Origin: Fidelibacterota bacterium
Lineage (GTDB): Bacteria; Fidelibacterota; UBA2242; JAOZSR01
Direction of reading: 5' to 3'
Assembly (NCBI GenBank): GCA_029939575.1
Contig: JAOZSR010000024.1
Coordinates: 1-42,730, forward strand
DNA: 42,730 bases
Both the position numbers and the translations under genes were made by a program. This document shows positions 1 to 8,114 of the stretch, piece after piece. The notes beneath the pieces were generated by a model. It saw only the letters and a list, made by a program, of their open reading frames with translations. It was not told where the DNA came from and searched no databases. Every line of letters starts with the position of its first letter. The stretch's first letter is position 1.

Positions 1-55
1 AAAATAATATATATGGAATATTTAATCTACGGTTTATCAAAAATATTTGATTGGT
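1..55. repeat. terminal direct repeat, copy at window start
   Basis: The first 55 bases are identical to the last 55 (42676-42730). An exact terminal overlap of 55 is what a k=55 de Bruijn assembler leaves on a circular contig, so the molecule is probably circular or circularly permuted. The same 55 bases also occur internally at 37233-37287, so the contig end falls on a true repeat and not on unique sequence. Confidence 0.9.
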
Positions 56-57
56 GA
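13..57 (+). pseudogene. truncated 5' copy of the small gene at 37245
   Basis: An ATG inside the terminal repeat opens a 14-codon frame (MEYLIYGLSKIFDW) that meets TGA just past the repeat edge. The copy at 37245 has the same 14 residues and continues to 31. This looks like a gene start duplicated with the repeat and then cut off, or a chimeric assembly junction. It is probably not functional. Confidence 0.4.
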
Positions 58-103
58 GGGGATATTTTCCTCTCCCTCTAATATTAATTATAAATTAAAA
101 TAT

Positions 104-331
104 ATGAATCTAAACATGATGAACACTTCAGGTATTGTTGAAAATTTAAAAGATAAAAGCGGGTATAAAAAAATTCCTGATAATTTTTTCAATATTACAA
201 AAAAAGACGGTCAAGGGGAAGTGACTTACAAATTAAAAATCAATAAAGAAGTGGTGGAAGAAGCTATCCAAATCCACGAAGCGGATCTGCAAAAATTAAA
301 AGATTTATTAAATGATAAAAAATTACAATAA
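104..331 (+). CDS. small hypothetical protein
   Basis: This is a 75-residue protein of unknown function. The frame is open from 47, but that earlier ATG lies inside the terminal repeat. I prefer the ATG at 104, which follows the A/T leader typical of this genome. The C-terminal half (VVEEAIQIHEADLQKLKDLL) looks like a charged amphipathic helix. Its TAA overlaps the ATG of the next gene, a ribbon-helix-helix protein, which suggests coupled translation. I recognise no family. Confidence 0.6.
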   Translation: MNLNMMNTSGIVENLKDKSGYKKIPDNFFNITKKDGQGEVTYKLKINKEVVEEAIQIHEADLQKLKDLLNDKKLQ

Positions 332-567
332 TGCCTAGAAAAAAAGAAAACACAACCGAAACAAGAGGCGTGTTTGTTCGCCTGCCTGTTCCATTAGTGG
401 ATATGATTGATGTTTTTGTAAAAAATAATATGTATTATCGCGACCGTTCGCAATATATCCGTATTGCTATTGTAGAAAGGGCTAGACGTGATGCCATTGT
501 TAAGCATACTGATTACCGGGAGGAAAAAAGAGAAAACCAAGCTGTCGGTGATGATATTCCAAAATAA
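331..567 (+). CDS. ribbon-helix-helix (CopG/Arc-like) DNA-binding protein
   Basis: This 78-residue protein has the usual layout of a ribbon-helix-helix repressor. A basic N-terminus is followed by a short beta strand (RGVFVRLPVPLVDMIDVFV, about residues 12-30), then a helix containing RDRSQYIRIAIVERARRD. Such proteins dimerise and put the strand into the DNA major groove. Its place at the head of the block with RusA and a methyltransferase suggests an early regulator or autorepressor. The start overlaps the preceding stop. The family call is from motif and size; the target is unknown. Confidence 0.7.
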   Translation: MPRKKENTTETRGVFVRLPVPLVDMIDVFVKNNMYYRDRSQYIRIAIVERARRDAIVKHTDYREEKRENQAVGDDIPK

Positions 568-569
568 TT

Positions 570-905
570 ATGCACAGAATAGATATAAAACCCTTAACAG
601 TTAATCAAGCTCATAGAACAGTCAACGGCAGAATACTAAAATCATCAGCTTACAGAGGATATGAACAAACCTTGTTTTATTTATTGCCGATTAAAAAAAT
701 ACCAAAAGGCAAATTATTTTTAGAAATAAAAGTCGGCTTATCAAGCAAATTATCAGATGTCGATAATGTTGTTAAGCCGTTTGTGGATATTCTCCAGAAA
801 AAATATAATTTTAATGATAGGATGATTTATAAGCTTCATATAGAAAAAACAGATGTTCCCAAAAAAAAAGAATTTATTGAATTTAAAATTAATGAATTAA
901 ATTAA
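570..905 (+). CDS. rusA: RusA-family Holliday junction resolvase
   Basis: At 111 residues this is the normal RusA length. It has the conserved acidic core SDVDNVVKPFVDIL (about residues 61-74) followed by NDRMIYKLHIEK, corresponding to the D-x-DN-x2-K and (N/D)D motifs whose aspartates bind Mg2+ in RusA. RusA dimers cut four-way junctions symmetrically. In phages this resolves recombination intermediates and debranches DNA before packaging. The gene starts 2 bases after the RHH gene and is followed 3 bases later by a methyltransferase gene. No other resolvase is visible in the window. Confidence 0.85.
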   Translation: MHRIDIKPLTVNQAHRTVNGRILKSSAYRGYEQTLFYLLPIKKIPKGKLFLEIKVGLSSKLSDVDNVVKPFVDILQKKYNFNDRMIYKLHIEKTDVPKKKEFIEFKINELN

Positions 906-908
906 TAT

Positions 909-1469
909 ATGAAAAATCAGGTGTATCATCAACAAGACGGTGGAGATGAGCAATATACGCCGCAATATGGAGTAGAAATTTTGTTGCCATATATACAACA
1001 TTTAAAAAATAAAATAATTTGGTTGCCATTCGATAAAAGCGATAGTCAATTTGTGAAAGTTTTAAATAAAAATGGTTTTAATATAATTTATTCTCATATT
1101 GAAAATAACCAAAATTTTTTAAAATATGAACCGCTTAAATGGGATGTTTTAATAAGTAATCCGCCATATAAAAATAAAAGAATTTATTGGGAACGAGCCC
1201 TTAATTTTAAAAAGCCATTTGCTTTATTATTACCATTAAATATTTTGTCAGACAGTATAATAAATGTAACTATGCGAAAGCGAGAACGGGAATTTCAATT
1301 ATTAATACCAAGCAAAAGAATGAGATTTTACAATGCAAAAACTGGCGAGGTTGGCAACCAGCCGACATTTAAAGCTGCATATTTCGGCGTTAATATATTT
1401 AAACAACAAATTATATTAGCCGATATGGAAATCAAATTATTGAATCAAAAAAAATTAACTTTAGATTAA
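909..1469 (+). CDS. N6-adenine-type DNA methyltransferase-like protein (NPPY)
   Basis: This 186-residue protein has an ISNPPYKNK motif (about residues 82-90). That is catalytic motif IV of amino-group methyltransferases. The block before it (WLPFDKSDSQFV, then YSHIENNQNF) matches small phage methyltransferase-like proteins that read WxPFDxxDSxFV...SHI..x-DF. A classical glycine-rich SAM motif I is not obvious. The protein is short for a complete enzyme and carries no visible target-recognition domain. It may protect phage DNA from host restriction. On the circular map it lies close to the second NPP methyltransferase at 42197. Confidence 0.7.
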   Translation: MKNQVYHQQDGGDEQYTPQYGVEILLPYIQHLKNKIIWLPFDKSDSQFVKVLNKNGFNIIYSHIENNQNFLKYEPLKWDVLISNPPYKNKRIYWERALNFKKPFALLLPLNILSDSIINVTMRKREREFQLLIPSKRMRFYNAKTGEVGNQPTFKAAYFGVNIFKQQIILADMEIKLLNQKKLTLD

Positions 1470-1472
1470 TAT

Positions 1473-1554
1473 TAAAATTCTGCGACTTGCGATCTAGTCG
1501 CGACAAGGCTTTATTGCCCAGTGACTGTTTAGATACGGAGAACGCGGAATTTTA
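1473..1554 (+). promoter_or_regulatory. structured multi-hairpin RNA element upstream of glycosyltransferase
   Basis: The 101-base gap between two genes holds a closed structure. A 12-bp stem pairs 1473-1484 with 1543-1554 (TAAAATTCTGCG with CGCGGAATTTTA, one G-T). It encloses short hairpins GCGA/TCGC (1489-1492 with 1498-1501), GGC/GCC (1507-1509 with 1516-1518) and CAG/CTG (1519-1521 with 1525-1527). It ends 16 bases before the glycosyltransferase ATG. I do not recognise a known riboswitch or ribozyme core. The direction is inferred from the flanking genes. Confidence 0.45.
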
Positions 1555-1570
1555 CTATTAATATTTTAAT

Positions 1571-2875
1571 ATGAAACGAGTTTCAATTATCACTACATTC
1601 GCCTCTGCTGATGAGGCCTATTCGCTCAACCGAGTAGTTCAGGATCAAATCAAAATGTTTGTTGCCAGTGACTACAAAATCAAAGTTATCGTCCACGAGG
1701 GGTTTAAGCCGATACAGTGGTATGAACATCCGTTAGTGGAAATAATAACAATTCCTAATGTGCCGGTTAGCAACGAAACAAAAGTTGATAAAACTTTTGA
1801 CGAAGATGTGGAAAAATTGGAAAATGCTTTTAAAACAATTTTGGAAGAAACTGATGTCGCCATTACCCATGATATTATTTATCAACCGGCAGCCATTAAG
1901 CATAACTTAGCTCTTAGAAATGTCATCAAAAAAAATTCAGAAATTAAAACAAACTTTTTACACTGGATTCATTCCGCCACTAAGCCAAGTATTCTATCAG
2001 GGCTGAGAGGCGGAGGTTCAAAATATCTTTCATTAATGAATGAACGCTTCCCCCGTTCTCTTTATATCGCTTTTAATTCATATTCAATCCCACGCATCGC
2101 AAGCTGGTTTAATATCGAGGAGGGTTTTGTAAAATATGTTCCGCACCCCCACGATTTTTTAGAGGGCAAGTGTAAATTGGCACAAGAAATAATCTTCAAA
2201 AATAATTTACTGGAAAAAGATGTCCTCTGTTTATACCCCTGTCGATTAGATAGGGGCAAACAGCCAGAAGTAGTGATTAAAATAATGAATCAAGTCAAGG
2301 AAACAGGCAGGTCAATTTGTTGTATGATAGGAGATTTTCATTCCACTGCCGGAGATAAGGTCACATATAGAGAAGAAATGAAAAATATGGCGAGAGATAT
2401 GGGGATGACTCCGACCGAATTGATATTTCTCTCCGAATTTGATAGAAAAGAACCGATTTATGAATTGCCACATCAAGTTATGACTGATTTATTTGATATT
2501 ACTAATGTATTCATTCTCCCCAGTCGTTCCGAAACATACTCGCTAGTGGCTCAAGAAGCGGCCGCAAAACGCAATTTATTGATATTAAATCAGGATTTCC
2601 CTCCATTCAGGTCAATATACGGCGATTTTGCTCTCTACCGACAATTTTCAAGCAATATTGATGCTCTAACTGGCATGGATGGGGACACAACTACCACTTA
2701 TAGCGATGAAACCGGATATTATAGGGATATTGCCACTTATATAAATTATGTAATGGAAAATACCAGAGTTATGGCTGGCCACAACATGATCCGCAAAGAC
2801 CGCAATATTTATCATGTTTTTCGCAAATACATTGAGCCATTACTAATGGTTGAACCAGGAAAATACAATTATTAA
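1571..2875 (+). CDS. GT4-like (GT-B fold) glycosyltransferase
   Basis: This 434-residue protein has a two-domain GT-B layout. The N-terminal half has alternating strands and a short TSFAS-like opening (SIITTFASADEAYSLNR). The C-terminal half starts near LCLYPCRLDRGKQPEVVIKI (about residue 220). It carries the retaining-GT4 signature region LPSRSETYSLVAQEAAAKRNLLIL (about residues 316-339), where a Glu pair normally contacts the donor phosphate and ribose. It would transfer a sugar from a nucleotide donor. It stands apart from the - strand glycan island, next to early-type genes, so it may act on host surface, DNA or virion. Donor and acceptor are unknown. Confidence 0.75.
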   Translation: MKRVSIITTFASADEAYSLNRVVQDQIKMFVASDYKIKVIVHEGFKPIQWYEHPLVEIITIPNVPVSNETKVDKTFDEDVEKLENAFKTILEETDVAITHDIIYQPAAIKHNLALRNVIKKNSEIKTNFLHWIHSATKPSILSGLRGGGSKYLSLMNERFPRSLYIAFNSYSIPRIASWFNIEEGFVKYVPHPHDFLEGKCKLAQEIIFKNNLLEKDVLCLYPCRLDRGKQPEVVIKIMNQVKETGRSICCMIGDFHSTAGDKVTYREEMKNMARDMGMTPTELIFLSEFDRKEPIYELPHQVMTDLFDITNVFILPSRSETYSLVAQEAAAKRNLLILNQDFPPFRSIYGDFALYRQFSSNIDALTGMDGDTTTTYSDETGYYRDIATYINYVMENTRVMAGHNMIRKDRNIYHVFRKYIEPLLMVEPGKYNY

Positions 2876-2876
2876 T

Positions 2877-3116
2877 ATGAGAAAAGAAAATGAATTACCC
2901 CGCAGCAAGTTGCGAGGAATTTATTTGATTAAAATTATAATCGCAATCATTTCAATTTTTATATTCGGTTTTATTTTTGGATTTAAAGTAAAGGCTTTAA
3001 TTAAAAAAGCTGATGCTCAAGTAACTATAGTTGTCGGAGTATCACCGAACCCTTGTAATATTTGCATGGCTCATTGTAAAGAAGTATGTTATTTAGGGGG
3101 TGATGAAAGTCACTAA
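2877..3116 (+). CDS. small single-span membrane protein with Cys-rich C-terminus
   Basis: This 79-residue protein is read from the ATG right after the preceding stop; an upstream in-frame ATG at 2850 would overlap the glycosyltransferase. A hydrophobic stretch (LIKIIIAIISIFIFGFIFGF, about residues 15-34) is followed by ALIKKADAQV. The short tail has four cysteines (PCNICMAHCKEVC), spaced CxxC-x3-C-x3-C, as in a metal or disulfide cluster. It may be an exported or periplasm-facing membrane protein. No family is recognised. Confidence 0.6.
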   Translation: MRKENELPRSKLRGIYLIKIIIAIISIFIFGFIFGFKVKALIKKADAQVTIVVGVSPNPCNICMAHCKEVCYLGGDESH

Positions 3117-3154
3117 ATGAGAATTTTCCTGGCATGGGGAATTTTCCGGCTACT

Positions 3155-3183
3155 GGGGAGAGCACTTCCAAAAAGCTCTCCCC
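3155..3183. other. GC-rich hairpin in a 110-base gap
   Basis: GGGGAGAGC (3155-3163) pairs perfectly with GCTCTCCCC (3175-3183) across an 11-base loop. No T-run follows on either strand, so it is not a simple intrinsic terminator. The same gap (3117-3226) has two copies of GAATTTTCC (3121-3129 and 3139-3147). The role is unknown; mRNA stabilisation or processing is possible. Confidence 0.5.
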
Positions 3184-3226
3184 CACAGCCTTTAGATAAT
3201 ATATATAATTATTAATACAAAATAAT

Positions 3227-3514
3227 ATGATGGGAATTAAAAAAACATTGGCACAATCTCCAGAAGAACAAGCCGAGCAAGCACGCAATAAAGACAAAGC
3301 TCAAAAAATTAATGCTTTCGCTGATAAAATGTCTGAAATAATCAGAAAGGAAATATGGCAAGCAAATTTTGAAATCGGCATTTACAGCGTAATTTCAGAA
3401 GCTATTAAAAAAAAGACAGACCAGTGGTTTAACAGTAATATCAACGGCAAAACAATGCAGGACATTGTTGATGACCCAACCGGAGAAAATAAAAGCGAAG
3501 ATAAAAAAGAATAA
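3227..3514 (+). CDS. hypothetical charged helical protein
   Basis: This 95-residue, mostly helical, highly charged protein (AQSPEEQAEQARNKDKAQK near the N-terminus) has an acidic/basic tail ending SEDKKE. It follows an ACAAAATAATATG leader and lies 10 bases before the zinc-ribbon gene. I see no motif or membrane segment and cannot assign a function. Confidence 0.55.
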   Translation: MMGIKKTLAQSPEEQAEQARNKDKAQKINAFADKMSEIIRKEIWQANFEIGIYSVISEAIKKKTDQWFNSNINGKTMQDIVDDPTGENKSEDKKE

Positions 3515-3524
3515 ACTAAAATTT

Positions 3525-3932
3525 ATGCCCAGACATAATTTTAAATGCAATAAATGCAAACTGACCTTTGGTTTTGACACCGATTTAGCTGATATTAACC
3601 GCTTTAAAAAGAAATTAAAACGTGGCATCAGATGCCCCGAATGTGATGATCAATGGGGGAAACAAGGCTCTAATATTGTTCAAGAAATTCAAGCTCCTAG
3701 TAAAACAAGGGATATTGAAAAACTTAGGCGTGCTAACGCTCAAGCCTCAGCTGACGCTAAAGCAGCGGCCGCAAAATACGCAGGACAGGTTGGTATGCCT
3801 AAAATGGTTGATGTGAAAAGGCCAAGCAGAGGAGCTAATGTGGGGGTTATTCCAGGCAAAGATATTGAAAGAGTCCCCAAAAGCGTAGTTGACAGCCTAC
3901 AATTCAGGCAAGGATTTGAACCAGACAAATAA
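3525..3932 (+). CDS. zinc-ribbon protein with Ala-rich helix
   Basis: This 135-residue protein is read from the ATG at 3525, which gives the natural start MPRHNFKCNKC; an open extension to 3465 overlaps the previous gene. Paired CNKC (about residues 8-11) and CPEC (about 36-39) form a Zn-binding ribbon resembling regulatory-protein (FmdB-type) ribbons. A long helix (EKLRRANAQASADAKAAAAKYA) and a basic tail follow. It may bind nucleic acid or protein. The function is not assignable. Confidence 0.6.
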   Translation: MPRHNFKCNKCKLTFGFDTDLADINRFKKKLKRGIRCPECDDQWGKQGSNIVQEIQAPSKTRDIEKLRRANAQASADAKAAAAKYAGQVGMPKMVDVKRPSRGANVGVIPGKDIERVPKSVVDSLQFRQGFEPDK

Positions 3933-3965
3933 TGGTTCATATATTTAATAAATTAATTATTTTTT

Positions 3966-4220
3966 ATGGAAGATGACGAAAACAAAAGCGAAGATCAAGC
4001 GAATACAGAGGCAAGTAGCGGAGAGGAGAGCCAAGCAGAAGCGACAGCGGAAGAGAATCCACAAGAAAATGCTGCACCTCTTGAAAGAGAACAGGGCGAA
4101 AGTGAAGAAATTAGTGGAGAATCCAACGCTGTTGACCAAAAAGAAACAGGAGAAAAAGCAGAGCAAGGAATTGATGGGACTGACCAAGCAGACGGAACAG
4201 GAAATGAAGAGTCCGATTAA
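3966..4220 (+). CDS. small very acidic protein
   Basis: This 84-residue frame is rich in Glu, Gln, Ser and Gly (for example SSGEESQAEATAEENPQENA), with no hydrophobic core, so it is probably disordered. A second, strongly basic frame overlaps at 3973-4230. I chose the acidic one because its ATG comes first, directly after the A/T leader, and its stop comes just before the terminator. Low-complexity sequence makes both frames weak. It is the last gene before the convergent terminator. Confidence 0.45.
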   Translation: MEDDENKSEDQANTEASSGEESQAEATAEENPQENAAPLEREQGESEEISGESNAVDQKETGEKAEQGIDGTDQADGTGNEESD

Positions 4221-4248
4221 GATAGAATAGGGATATTCTTACTACAAT

Positions 4249-4284
4249 AAAACCGCTCCCAGTGATTACTAAGAGCGGTTTTTT
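4249..4284. terminator. bidirectional intrinsic terminator between convergent blocks
   Basis: AAAACCGCTC (4249-4258) pairs with GAGCGGTTTT (4273-4282) over 14 bases. It is followed on + by TTTTTTGTTTT and on - by TTTTATTGT. It sits between the last + gene (stop 4220) and the last - gene (stop 4312), so it can stop transcription from both sides. Confidence 0.9.
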
Positions 4285-4311
4285 GTTTTCCCTGAGAGAA
4301 TCAGGAGCTTT

Positions 4312-4881
4312 TTATAATTCTTTTATTAATTTCATTAAATATTCTATTACTTTTATAATTTTTTCTTTATTGTTTGGTTCATCATGCAGGGCATTCGGGC
4401 TTATTAGACTTCTAACAAATGATAACTCAAGATTTTTACCTGGACACGATTTATTAGTATAGGCGTTATGAAATACGATTTGGTCCTTACTGATGCTATA
4501 TTCCTTAACTTTTTCATTTAACAAGTCCCTAAGTTTATAAATTTGAGCTGGAGCTGGCTTTTCAATATCAAAGTTGCCGTCAATAGCAATGTGCAGGCAT
4601 CGACCATCATTCATATTCTTTTGATAACAAGCGGCTGATGGTTCTCCGTCCTCCCTCGCTTTTTTGGCTCTTCCCGCTTTGCTTATTTCATAATGATAAC
4701 CGAGATAAAATCCAAGCGAACTCTTAAAATTCCACATTGATTGGTGATACGAATTATTAGCTTTGAATTGGTCTGGGTTTTTTTCGTGTGAAACAGCCGT
4801 GTGATGGATCATAATGTAAATCGGCTTTTTATGCTTCGGTTTATTCGTTTCCTTTTCCGGTGTATTTATTGTTTGAGTCAT
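4312..4881 (-). CDS. N-acetylmuramoyl-L-alanine amidase (endolysin, Amidase_2/PGRP fold)
   Basis: This 189-residue protein has the zinc amidase layout. IMIHHTA (about residues 23-29) gives the first Zn histidine. A HYEISKAG segment follows at about 63-70, LHIAIDGNFD at about 96-105, and a FHNAYTNKSCPGKNL block (about 137-151) carries the second His and the Cys ligand of the canonical H-x-CPG motif. It cleaves the lactyl-amide bond of peptidoglycan. No signal peptide is seen, so it would need a holin. The preceding gene (4841-5104) is a membrane protein overlapping it by 41 bases, a typical lysis-cassette arrangement. It closes the late operon just before the terminator. Confidence 0.88.
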   Translation of the reverse strand: MTQTINTPEKETNKPKHKKPIYIMIHHTAVSHEKNPDQFKANNSYHQSMWNFKSSLGFYLGYHYEISKAGRAKKAREDGEPSAACYQKNMNDGRCLHIAIDGNFDIEKPAPAQIYKLRDLLNEKVKEYSISKDQIVFHNAYTNKSCPGKNLELSFVRSLISPNALHDEPNNKEKIIKVIEYLMKLIKEL

Positions 4882-5104
4882 AATGTTGTTCTTTATTTAA
4901 TAAATTATATAATTTCCATTTATCAATAAAATATAATATCATAAATATACCTAATATTAGATTAATTCTAGTAAAGAAGTTGGCGACGATTAAGATAACA
5001 AAAATTACATCAACCGCTTGATTTTTAAAAGACTCAGCCCCACGCTTTAATATGTGGCTGAAATTTTTTGTAAATTTTGGTTTGGGGTTTTCGTTTAAAG
5101 GCAT
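4841..5104 (-). CDS. small membrane protein, candidate holin
   Basis: This 87-residue protein has a basic N-terminus and a long hydrophobic region (about residues 30-61). Two closely spaced spans, VDVIFVILIVANFF and LILGIFMILYFI, are split by TRIN. A polar, charged tail follows. Position next to and overlapping the amidase is the main argument for a holin; holins have little sequence conservation. It could instead be an unrelated membrane protein. Confidence 0.6.
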   Translation of the reverse strand: MPLNENPKPKFTKNFSHILKRGAESFKNQAVDVIFVILIVANFFTRINLILGIFMILYFIDKWKLYNLLNKEQHYDSNNKYTGKGNE

Positions 5105-5108
5105 AATT

Positions 5109-7199
5109 TTATGCTTCGAGCATTTCGATTGTCACTTCAAACTCGCCAATTTTGGCGGCATTAGACAATGGAATAGACTCTTTATAATCAGTTATTAAAA
5201 CTTTATATTTATTAGTAACAGCATCATCATCAGCATGATCTTCCGCATTAGTGCCTCGATAACCTCTGGTGCAGCCAGTAAATGTAGTTCTGGTTTTACC
5301 TGTGTATAATATTTCTTCACTCTCTATTTTTATTCTGCCTTGTTCTGGAAAATCATCAGTTGAATCGACTGTTATGGTAGTATCATTTTTACTTGGACTA
5401 GCGTCATTAATTAAAGTTTCAGCATAATCAATATCTTCTAGTTCAACTAACTCCCTTTTTAAAAAAGAAGTTTGCAATTTATGGCGTAGGTCAACGCCTT
5501 TTTCCGTTGATTTGCTTTTATTATCAAGCACCATAATATCATTACTGCAATCAAGCACAAAACTCCATCTATATTTATAATCAGGTATAGGAATATACTG
5601 CATAGAAATATCCTTAAATTTAGGAGTGGAAGTGCCATCGCCATTAAGATATACTCTGAATATTATTTTTTCGAAAGTAACGGCATCTCCGAAAAAAAAT
5701 GTTTTTTGTGTAACCGATGTTCCGTCAATAGCTTCTGACGCTGTGCCTATAGATGTAAAAGTTGTTCCTCCGTCTATGGAATATCTGACATCTATTTCTT
5801 CCCCAGTATCGAAAGAATCAAAAATTATATTAACACTATAACCGAGTTTTGTGATAGTTGATACCTCTTCCATCTCTGAAAATTGTAAATAATTTTTATC
5901 ATCACCAGATCTATAACCGCCTGTATTATATCTATATAGCTTTTCGTAATTATCTGTATCAACAAAAAACATTCTGTCGGCTTCATTCACAAATACAAAA
6001 ATAATGTGGCTGTCGTCTACATCTTCATCAACTGCGTTTATAAAATTATAAAAATAAGTTCCATCATAAACAAGGTTGCCCCAATACAATCTATTTTGAT
6101 ATTCAATAGCCCCATCTATAACAGTGCCGTGTGCTATTTTACCAATAGAATCCTTAACTGCATCTTTTTCCCATATTCTAGTTAAATTAGTGCCATCATA
6201 TTCCCAAATTTCTTTATTAGGAACAGTGACAACAAGTTTGCCATTAAAATTATGCAAGTGTCTATCTGTAAACTCATTATTATTTACGCTGACTCCCCTA
6301 AAAGTTTGTAATAAAGAATCCGCTGAATTAGTTACGTCCCACTTTCTTAATTCAAGGTTGCTTCCGCTTGTTAAAAGATAATAAACATCTCCGCTATATT
6401 CTTCCATCGCTATAATACTTCCATTAGTAGCAGTATCTAAAACTTTTGACCAATCACCCACAGCTGTTGGACTTGTAGCTGATGTTTTAACAATAGCAAC
6501 ATAATCATTAGTATAATTATTAACACTAATATATAAATCCTCACCTACTTCACAAGCCGCTCTAGCCGCTAATGGTTCATGATCAATGGTTGAGCCCCCA
6601 TTATAAATATCAGCAGCACATTCAGTCCAACTAGAACCATCGTAATAACAAATAGCCCAAGTCGTAGAAAGTCCAGTAAATAAAGCCCAAACATTATTTT
6701 TTCTGGTAAATAATGTGTTGCAAGTATTTAAAGTGTTCGGCCATGAACCGCTTGAAATATCCGTCCAGGTAGCTTCATTTGTGCTTCTATAAACTCTGGG
6801 AATACTACTAGCATCATCATCTGTCCCCATATAACTGGATAATACTCCGTTAACTTCTCCGTTGATACCGCAAAGAATATCTTCTGTTAAATCAACTTTT
6901 TCAGTAGAAGTATAAGCTATTGTAAACGCTCCTGGCTCGGAAAAAGCATCTATATTAATAGAATAATAATATTTTGCGTCATCCTCCCAGTCTTTTCTAT
7001 CTTTAAAGCCGGCTACCCAGTCAGTTTGTGCCCAATACCACCAAAAAGACAGGTCAGTATAATCCCTGTCCCCTGACGCGAAACGATTGCCAAAAACAGT
7101 ATTTCTTTGCATAATTCGTTTCGGCCTGCTAGGAGAATCAGCAAATACATATCCTTGAGAATCGATAGCAATGTGATGTGTGGAGTTCTTAGTACCCAT
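5109..7199 (-). CDS. large beta-rich tail or receptor-binding structural protein
   Basis: This 696-residue protein is mostly strands and turns. Repeated segments such as EVNGVLSSYMGTDD, VYYLLTSGSNLELRKWDV and LVVTVPNKEIWEYDGTNL resemble blades of a beta-propeller. DVRYSIDGGTTFTSIG is typical of sialidase/BNR-like folds. Residues 598-661 form a separate module (TTITVDSTDDFP...GCTRGYRGT...EDHADDDAV) that recurs inside the major capsid protein. It starts 4 bases after the 288-residue connector gene, within a unit read from the promoter at 8086-8114. It likely belongs to the tail or adsorption apparatus. No catalytic motif is evident. Confidence 0.65.
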   Translation of the reverse strand: MGTKNSTHHIAIDSQGYVFADSPSRPKRIMQRNTVFGNRFASGDRDYTDLSFWWYWAQTDWVAGFKDRKDWEDDAKYYYSINIDAFSEPGAFTIAYTSTEKVDLTEDILCGINGEVNGVLSSYMGTDDDASSIPRVYRSTNEATWTDISSGSWPNTLNTCNTLFTRKNNVWALFTGLSTTWAICYYDGSSWTECAADIYNGGSTIDHEPLAARAACEVGEDLYISVNNYTNDYVAIVKTSATSPTAVGDWSKVLDTATNGSIIAMEEYSGDVYYLLTSGSNLELRKWDVTNSADSLLQTFRGVSVNNNEFTDRHLHNFNGKLVVTVPNKEIWEYDGTNLTRIWEKDAVKDSIGKIAHGTVIDGAIEYQNRLYWGNLVYDGTYFYNFINAVDEDVDDSHIIFVFVNEADRMFFVDTDNYEKLYRYNTGGYRSGDDKNYLQFSEMEEVSTITKLGYSVNIIFDSFDTGEEIDVRYSIDGGTTFTSIGTASEAIDGTSVTQKTFFFGDAVTFEKIIFRVYLNGDGTSTPKFKDISMQYIPIPDYKYRWSFVLDCSNDIMVLDNKSKSTEKGVDLRHKLQTSFLKRELVELEDIDYAETLINDASPSKNDTTITVDSTDDFPEQGRIKIESEEILYTGKTRTTFTGCTRGYRGTNAEDHADDDAVTNKYKVLITDYKESIPLSNAAKIGEFEVTIEMLEA

Positions 7200-7203
7200 T
7201 GTT

Positions 7204-8070
7204 TTAACTTCTTATTTTAAATCTTGCTATTGGAATATTAGTAGAGGGCATTACCGGTCTAACTCGTGATAATTCCATTTCGGATTTTCGCTCATAGTCC
7301 TTTTTAAGAGCTCTGATAGCGTTTAATGACTGATATGTTTCTTTGGTTATTTTTACACCCATATCGGTAATCACTTTAGCCATAAAACGATCTAAGTATT
7401 CCGAGGCTGCTTTATATTGCACGGCAGTAAAATAACGATTTGCCAAATCATCAACGACTGTATCAGTTAAATCAATATTATCATCAAGATACTCCAAATA
7501 GCGTATTTTTAATTCATAGCCGGAAGTATTAAAATATGGCCTGAATTGAATTTTATTTTGTTCCTCCATATATTTTACATTATAATCAGCATCTACATTA
7601 ACAAAATCATAGTCTGTATTAGTCCTATATTGAACGCTGATAACTTTGAAAATGCGTGAAGAAATTGATGCTAAATCCAATTCACTCGTTTTAGCGGTAG
7701 TCGTTAATGTGCTTGCATCTATTGCGTCAGTCCATATTTTTTTACGCCATCCCCTGATTACATTTTTAATTATTTCAAGCCATTCATCGTCTTTTAAGCG
7801 GACATATTTGTAATCCATTGTGACATTATCATCTCCTGTTGCCGGTGCGGACACAAAAGTCAACATTCCTGTATCTTTATCAAGAGTGTAATCTGTAGTT
7901 TCTGTTTGGACGACATTGCCGATTCTAACCGTATAACTATCCTCTAAAATCGGTCTTTCGTTCGTACGAAAAGACTTAGTGGCGGCATCACCGTCCCAAG
8001 CATCGCGAGTCAATGTTTCAATATCGCCCACGAATAATCTTAATTTTGTTACGAAAGCTGAGTATAACAT
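7204..8070 (-). CDS. head-tail connector/adaptor-like protein
   Basis: This is a 288-residue protein. The N-terminus (SAFVTKLRLFVGDIE) is like head-tail adaptor proteins that open with a helix reading MxxxxxxLRxxLGD. A beta insert follows (YTVRIGNVVQTETTDYTLDKD...LTFVSAPATGD). Such inserts in phage connector proteins carry a tYtvd-tG-ltF-aP-g pattern. The C-terminal helices resemble connector rings. It follows a dedicated promoter and is directly upstream of the tail protein, which fits a neck component. Inferred from pattern and place only. Confidence 0.6.
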   Translation of the reverse strand: MLYSAFVTKLRLFVGDIETLTRDAWDGDAATKSFRTNERPILEDSYTVRIGNVVQTETTDYTLDKDTGMLTFVSAPATGDDNVTMDYKYVRLKDDEWLEIIKNVIRGWRKKIWTDAIDASTLTTTAKTSELDLASISSRIFKVISVQYRTNTDYDFVNVDADYNVKYMEEQNKIQFRPYFNTSGYELKIRYLEYLDDNIDLTDTVVDDLANRYFTAVQYKAASEYLDRFMAKVITDMGVKITKETYQSLNAIRALKKDYERKSEMELSRVRPVMPSTNIPIARFKIRS

Positions 8071-8085
8071 ATATTTTATTTAATT

Positions 8086-8114
8086 ATAATAGCATATTTT
8101 AGTAATTTTGGCAA
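8086..8114 (-). promoter_or_regulatory. sigma70-type promoter for connector/tail/lysis genes
   Basis: On the - strand there is TTGCCA (8109-8114), 17 bases, then TATTAT (8086-8091) preceded by TGC, an extended -10. It lies in the 44-base gap between the Ser/Thr protein and the connector gene. It would give this distal part of the late block its own transcription. Confidence 0.6.

Noticed and set aside
1473..1554. tRNA gene
   Set aside because: The closing stem is 12 bp and no T-arm, anticodon arm or CCA end is seen. No other tRNA was found in the window.
3973..4230. Basic 85-residue frame overlapping the acidic protein
   Set aside because: Same DNA in another frame; the acidic frame has the earlier ATG and better leader. 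The choice is uncertain.
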